Below, in pieces: positions 60,515 through 64,000 of a stretch of 64,000 bases of DNA (the first letter of the stretch is position 1; every line of letters begins with the position of its first letter). Below the pieces are notes generated by a model that saw only the letters and a program-made list of their open reading frames with translations, searched no databases and had not been told where the DNA came from. Source of the stretch: CAVSUZ01 sp963795415 (lineage in GTDB: Bacteria > Pseudomonadota > Alphaproteobacteria > Acetobacterales > Acetobacteraceae); NCBI GenBank assembly GCA_963795415.1, contig CAWCHQ010000002.1, positions 434,001 to 498,000 on the forward strand, written 5' to 3'. The translations under genes and the position numbers were made by a program.

Positions 60515-60726
60515 GGTGGCGATCTGAGTGCCGGAGGCCCGTCGGGCGCATCGCGGCGGTCATAAACAGTCTGACTGCTTACCCCTTTCTTGACGCACCA
60601 GGTGACTTTGAAGACACACGCCGGCTGGCAGTCGAGGGGTACGCGGTTATTTATCGTGTGCGTCCCGAGACCGGCATCGTCCTCATTATTCGTTTCTTCG
60701 AACCCGGACAGTCGCGAGCACTTTGA
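60511..60726 (+). CDS. RelE/ParE-type toxin-like fragment
   Basis: The frame of 71 codons starts at TTG 60511 overlapping the cupin stop. Its second half resembles ParE-type toxins: INSLTAYPFLDAPGDFEDTRRLAVEGYAVIYRVRPETGIVLIIRFFEPGQ. Complete ParE proteins are about 95 residues, with an extra N-terminal helix that is missing here, and no antitoxin gene adjoins it. It may be a remnant or a shortened orphan. The stop overlaps the next ATG (TGATG). Confidence 0.45.
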   Translation: MRWRSECRRPVGRIAAVINSLTAYPFLDAPGDFEDTRRLAVEGYAVIYRVRPETGIVLIIRFFEPGQSRAL

Positions 60727-61637
60727 TGGCTCGGCCGGCCCGAGGCCGCGTGGGCGAGGTCCGCATCGGCATTTCCGGGTGGAGGTATCCGCCCTGGCGG
60801 GGGGTGTTTTACCCGCGCGGGCTGCCGCAGGCGAAGGAGCTCGACTTCGCGGCCACCAGGTTCCGCACGATTGAAATCAACGGCACATTCTACAGCCTGC
60901 AACGGCCCGAATACTTCGCGGATTGGGCGGCCCGGACGCCGGACGATTTCGTCTTCGCGGTGAAAGCGCCCCGCTACATCACGCATATGCTGAAGCTGCG
61001 GAGTGCCGAGACTGCGCTCGCCAATTTCCTCGCCAATGGTCTGCTTCGGCTTGGTCCGAAGCTTGGACCGATACTTTGGCAGTTTCCGCCCAATTTCGCC
61101 TTCCATACGGATCGGCTGGAACCGTTTCTTAGTCTGCTGCCGCACGATACGGAGGCGGCGGCCACGCTTTCCCGGAAGCACAACTCCCGACTGACCGGGC
61201 GGGCCTTTACTGAAACTGACGTGCGGCGTCGGCTGCGACATGCGATCGAAATTCGCCACGAAAGCTTTCGCAATCCGGAGTTCATCCAGTTGCTCCGGGC
61301 CTATGATGTCGCCCTGGTCTGCGCCGACACCGTGGCGTGGCCGCGGCTAATGGATGTGACGTCCGACTTTGTCTATTGCCGGCTGCACGGATCGGAGGAG
61401 CTGTACGCCAGCGGATATGACGATGCCGCGCTGGACGAATGGGCGGGGCGAGTGTGCGCATGGGCGGCCGGCGGTGAACCGGAAAGTGCCGAGCGGGTCG
61501 ATGGCCCCTCCCCTGCCGGTCCACGCGACATATTTGTTTATTTTGATAATGACGTGAAGGTTCGTGCTCCGGCCGACGCCGCCGGGCTGGCGGCGCGGCT
61601 CAGGGCATCTTCACCGGGGGCGCTTGCCAGATCATGA
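60726..61637 (+). CDS. DUF72 family protein, paralogue 2
   Basis: The protein has 303 residues. The DUF72 N-terminus GISGWRYPPWRGVFYPRGLPQAKELDFAATRFRTIEINGTFYSLQ is clear, followed by FVFAVKAPRYITHML, LGPILWQFPPNFAF and AIEIRHESFRNPEFIQLLRAYDVALVCAD, ending with RDIFVYFDNDVKVRAPADA. This is the commoner form (versus the divergent paralogue at 38060). Function unknown. The start ATG is 60726; the TTG at 60723 is less likely. The 3' end overlaps the 3' end of rsmD by 38 bases. Confidence 0.88.
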   Translation: MARPARGRVGEVRIGISGWRYPPWRGVFYPRGLPQAKELDFAATRFRTIEINGTFYSLQRPEYFADWAARTPDDFVFAVKAPRYITHMLKLRSAETALANFLANGLLRLGPKLGPILWQFPPNFAFHTDRLEPFLSLLPHDTEAAATLSRKHNSRLTGRAFTETDVRRRLRHAIEIRHESFRNPEFIQLLRAYDVALVCADTVAWPRLMDVTSDFVYCRLHGSEELYASGYDDAALDEWAGRVCAWAAGGEPESAERVDGPSPAGPRDIFVYFDNDVKVRAPADAAGLAARLRASSPGALARS

Positions 61638-62259
61638 GATGAGCCGCGCCATGTGTGCGCTCGGCGAGCAGCGTAAAATTCTGCGGCAAGCCTGTGTCTC
61701 GCTCATCTGCAATTGTCCCAGATCGCCTCGTGGCTCCGCTCCTCTCAAGGACGGCACGGGCGCTTGCGCCGGCGCACTCGAAGTTGTGGGGGTCCGAAGG
61801 GGTTTCAATTACAATCAAAGCGCCAATAGCTATCCAGCCCTGCCCTGCCAGCGCGGATATTGCGCGTGATGCCAGCCCCTGGCCGTAAGGCGGGTCGAGA
61901 AACAGCAGCGCGCACGATCCGCCGCGCGGTGGATTGATTGCATCGGCGGGGAGTACCGACGTCATGTGTTCCGCTCGGCAAGCGGCGATGTTGGTTCGCA
62001 AAGTCCGCAGCGCGGTTGCGTCATTCTCGATGAACGTGGCGAAAGCTGCTCCACGCGAGAGCGCTTCCAGGCCCAATGCCCCGGTGCCCGCGAAAGCGTC
62101 CAGCACGCGCGCGCCCTCGAGCGCTTCGCGCCCACCCCAAGGCGCGTGGAGCAGCATGTCGAAGAGTGCCTGCCGGACCCGGTCCGCGGTCGGCCGTGTG
62201 TGCGCACCGGGCGGTGCGACCAACCGGCGCCCCCGCCAGGTACCGGCGATAATGCGCAT
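61600..62259 (-). CDS. rsmD: 16S rRNA (guanine966-N2)-methyltransferase RsmD
   Basis: The 219-residue protein is longer than the usual about 185. Features: MRIIAGTWRGRRLVAPPG, TRPTADRVRQALFDML, LDAFAGTGALGLEALSRG (AdoMet loop at 53-70), the catalytic LLFLDPPYGQGL (DPPY at 122-125) and the C-terminal LLAERTHGAAHLMIW. Between the IVIETPSD strand (about 149-156) and PQNFTLLAE (about 192) there is an extra segment of about 35 residues without a familiar motif. The gene follows the 2OG dioxygenase gene with no gap on the same strand. Confidence 0.88.
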   Translation of the reverse strand: MRIIAGTWRGRRLVAPPGAHTRPTADRVRQALFDMLLHAPWGGREALEGARVLDAFAGTGALGLEALSRGAAFATFIENDATALRTLRTNIAACRAEHMTSVLPADAINPPRGGSCALLFLDPPYGQGLASRAISALAGQGWIAIGALIVIETPSDPHNFECAGASARAVLERSGATRRSGTIADERDTGLPQNFTLLAERTHGAAHLMIWQAPPVKMP

Positions 62260-62961
62260 TCAGGCGCGGCGGAACGTCACCACAAGCACGTCGCGATGTC
62301 CGGGACGGCCGGCGTCCAGCGGCTCGACCGGTGTGACGCCGTGCATCACCCGATTGTCGTCCACCAGCGCGCTGTCCAGCGGATCGGTCAAGGTGAAGTT
62401 GCCGAGCGGTTTGTGCGCCAGATCAGTTACGGTGGTAACGCCGCTTTTGATGTTATCGCGCCCGACCAGCAATACGAGCACGTGGTCCACCCCGTCCTGG
62501 TGGGTGCCTTCGGGCGTCGGTTTTCCGGCTTGCCCGGCCCGCGCTTCGATGCGGAACTGGTGGACTTCGACATGCCAGGCAGGCACCGGCGTGAGATGTT
62601 CGAACAGTTCCTGGCAGGCTTTGAGGATGGTGTTCAATGTCGGGCCGTCGCTGATCTGCTGCCTGACCGGCTCGAACCAGCGGGCGATCCCGCCGTTCAG
62701 CGGGTTGTAGTCGCGGCTTTGGTAGTGCGGCTGATTCGGCTTGCGGGTGATGCCGGCGCCATCGGCAGCAAACGCCGCGTGCCGGCGTTTTCGGTAGCGC
62801 CCGCCGTCCGCCATGTAGGTGTCCAGGCCGAGGTCACTCCAGCTTGCGGCGAAGTCGTCCCAATCTGAAAGCTTACCGTGCCGTTCCAGCACGTGCCGCA
62901 TGTCGGCGCCATGCACGAAGGCAAATCCGTCGTGGCGGATGGTCAATTCGAGCTCGGTCAT
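62260..62961 (-). CDS. 2OG-Fe(II) dioxygenase family protein (PF10014-like)
   Basis: The protein has 233 residues. Iron ligands: His154-Gln-Asp156 in PEGTHQDGVDHV and His207 in DNRVMHGVTPV; the 2-oxoglutarate Arg is probably in GHRDVLVVTFRRA. The YQSRDYNPLNGGIARWFEPV segment is characteristic of the group, some of whose members hydroxylate free amino acids such as isoleucine. Substrate unknown. The start overlaps the MscS stop by ATGA, so the two are translationally coupled. Confidence 0.82.
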   Translation of the reverse strand: MTELELTIRHDGFAFVHGADMRHVLERHGKLSDWDDFAASWSDLGLDTYMADGGRYRKRRHAAFAADGAGITRKPNQPHYQSRDYNPLNGGIARWFEPVRQQISDGPTLNTILKACQELFEHLTPVPAWHVEVHQFRIEARAGQAGKPTPEGTHQDGVDHVLVLLVGRDNIKSGVTTVTDLAHKPLGNFTLTDPLDSALVDDNRVMHGVTPVEPLDAGRPGHRDVLVVTFRRA

Positions 62962-64000
62962 TCAGCAGCCTCCTCCTGCGGCGGGAGCGGCGTTGGCCGG
63001 TTCACCGGCAGGCCGGGCACTACATAAGTCTGCAGCGGGTTGAAAATCACGATGCCTAGCTCCTGGAAGCGCTTTTTCACCCGCCGGTTGAACTCCCGCT
63101 GCACCGGCCAGCGGCCCGAATCGGTGCACGGGATCTGTCCTGTTATCGTTGCTGACGCCCCGTCCACTTTGTCCACGCCCCAGATCTGGATGTCGCTCAG
63201 CATGCGCGATGCGTAGTCTGGGTCCTTGCGCATCTCGGCGGCGATCTGCTTCAGCGCATCCACGACTCGATCGGTATCCTCGTTGTAGGGCACGGCAACG
63301 CTGACCGCGGCATTGCCCAGGCCGCGATTGGTGTTCGTTACACTGGTAACGGCGCTGAAGGGGATGATGTGGACCGACCCGTCGGACGCGCGCAGCCGGA
63401 TGGTGCGTACGGATAGGTTTTCCACTGACCCTGACAGGCCCGATACCGTCACCCAGTCGCCGACCTGCATAGCATTCTCCAGCAGCAGGAAGATGCCGGT
63501 GATGAGGTCCTGAACGAGTTTCTGGGAGCCGAAGCCGATCGCCACACCGACAATCCCGGCGCCCGCCAGCAAGGGCGCGATATTGATGCCGATCTCGGAG
63601 AGGATTGTCAGGCCCGCGATGACGACGATCGCCACGAAAAGCGAACTGCGCAGCAACGGCATGAGCGTGCGCAGCCGGGCGGACTTCGCCACCTGCTGCT
63701 CGCGCGAGAGACGGGACAAATGCGCCTCGATGGCTGCGTTTACCGCCTCCCAGACCAGGAGGGCGAGGACCACAGTAAGGACCATCGTTCCGAGCCCCGC
63801 GGCCAGGCGCAATCCGATGAAACTGGTCTGGAACCATGCGATCAGCGGCACGCCCCAGAATTCGAGCAGCACGATCAGGGCGATCGCATAGACGATGACG
63901 CGAATGACGCCGGCAATAATCGGATGATAGACGCGCAGGCGCATCTGGAGCCCCGGATACTTGTCCAGCAATTCGGGCGAGGGGTTCAGGGTCCGCTCCA
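62958..64000 (-). CDS. mechanosensitive ion channel MscS family, 5' end outside window
   Basis: The visible 346 codons include three hydrophobic segments (VIRVIVYAIALIVLLEFWGV; AAGLGTMVLTVVLALLVW; LRSSLFVAIVVIAGLTILSEIGI) and the MscS pore signature LLAGAGIVGVAIGFGSQKLVQDLITGIFLLLENAMQVGDWV. The cytoplasmic domain runs to VVPGLPVNRP. The frame stays open to the window edge (ERTLNPSPELLDKY upstream), so the TTG at 63971 is not the true start. It would be an inner-membrane osmotic-release channel. Confidence 0.88.
   Translation of the reverse strand, partial: ERTLNPSPELLDKYPGLQMRLRVYHPIIAGVIRVIVYAIALIVLLEFWGVPLIAWFQTSFIGLRLAAGLGTMVLTVVLALLVWEAVNAAIEAHLSRLSREQQVAKSARLRTLMPLLRSSLFVAIVVIAGLTILSEIGINIAPLLAGAGIVGVAIGFGSQKLVQDLITGIFLLLENAMQVGDWVTVSGLSGSVENLSVRTIRLRASDGSVHIIPFSAVTSVTNTNRGLGNAAVSVAVPYNEDTDRVVDALKQIAAEMRKDPDYASRMLSDIQIWGVDKVDGASATITGQIPCTDSGRWPVQREFNRRVKKRFQELGIVIFNPLQTYVVPGLPVNRPTPLPPQEEAAE

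Overview
The window looks like chromosomal DNA of a GC-rich alphaproteobacterium, most likely an acetic-acid-bacteria relative (Acetobacteraceae or a close Rhodospirillales lineage). Evidence: an alphaproteobacterial SOS box (GTTC-N7-GTTC) in front of recA, the alphaproteobacterial flagellar gene order with a DUF6468 gene and a MotE gene after fliM, and many Acetobacteraceae-type accessory genes. The family assignment is inference; the class-level assignment is firm.

Layout. 1-5171 (minus): a phage structural module of large terminase, portal, scaffold, major capsid and two small head genes, running off the left edge. 5355-17990: a large flagellar region holding fliL, fliM, DUF6468, motE, a truncated cheY and a frameshifted TPR gene; then speD-speE (spermidine synthesis); then fliP-fliO plus a small gene on the minus strand; then flgB (frameshifted), flgC, fliE, fliQ, fliR and flhB. 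18107-19691: SOS-regulated recA and a cytidine deaminase. 19916-24118: two YXWQ-repeat envelope proteins, a frameshifted tandem-GNAT gene and two paralogous aminotransferases. 24205-29948: a gene graveyard (IS630-like and other transposase remnants, a broken winged-helix/TPR cyclase-like gene, a frameshifted small gene) around an intact RNase D, a tRNA-Leu(CAG) and a Tat-exported peptide-type solute-binding protein.

29994-35204 carries an MFS transporter, an HD hydrolase, a CinA-like protein, a GNAT-Nudix fusion and a PIG-L deacetylase. 35206-44442 is the most interesting accessory block: eight tightly packed minus-strand genes encoding a sugar ABC importer without ATPase, a cytoplasmic sulfatase, a DUF4432 mutarotase-like protein, a DUF72 protein, a class II aldolase and a molybdopterin oxidoreductase. 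It reads as one operon for uptake and catabolism of a probably sulfated polyol or sugar. 44478-55601 holds a YbaK/ProX deacylase, a diguanylate cyclase, a DUF4239 membrane protein, IS remnants, a branched-chain-type solute-binding protein, a PEP-mutase family enzyme, a methyltransferase, a frameshifted hybrid histidine kinase convergent with an OmpR-type regulator, and a small secreted protein. 55799-64000 holds selB, the ergothioneine genes egtB-egtD with a cupin, a ParE-like fragment, a second DUF72 gene, rsmD, a 2OG-Fe dioxygenase and a partial MscS channel.

A recurrent theme is single-base frameshifts in otherwise well-conserved genes (TPR gene, flgB, tandem GNAT, hybrid kinase, small ORF at 29741) beside clearly decayed elements. 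The truncated cheY and the in-frame stops in IS and cyclase remnants point to real decay. The isolated one-base shifts, two of them in G-runs, could instead be sequencing errors and need read-level checking.
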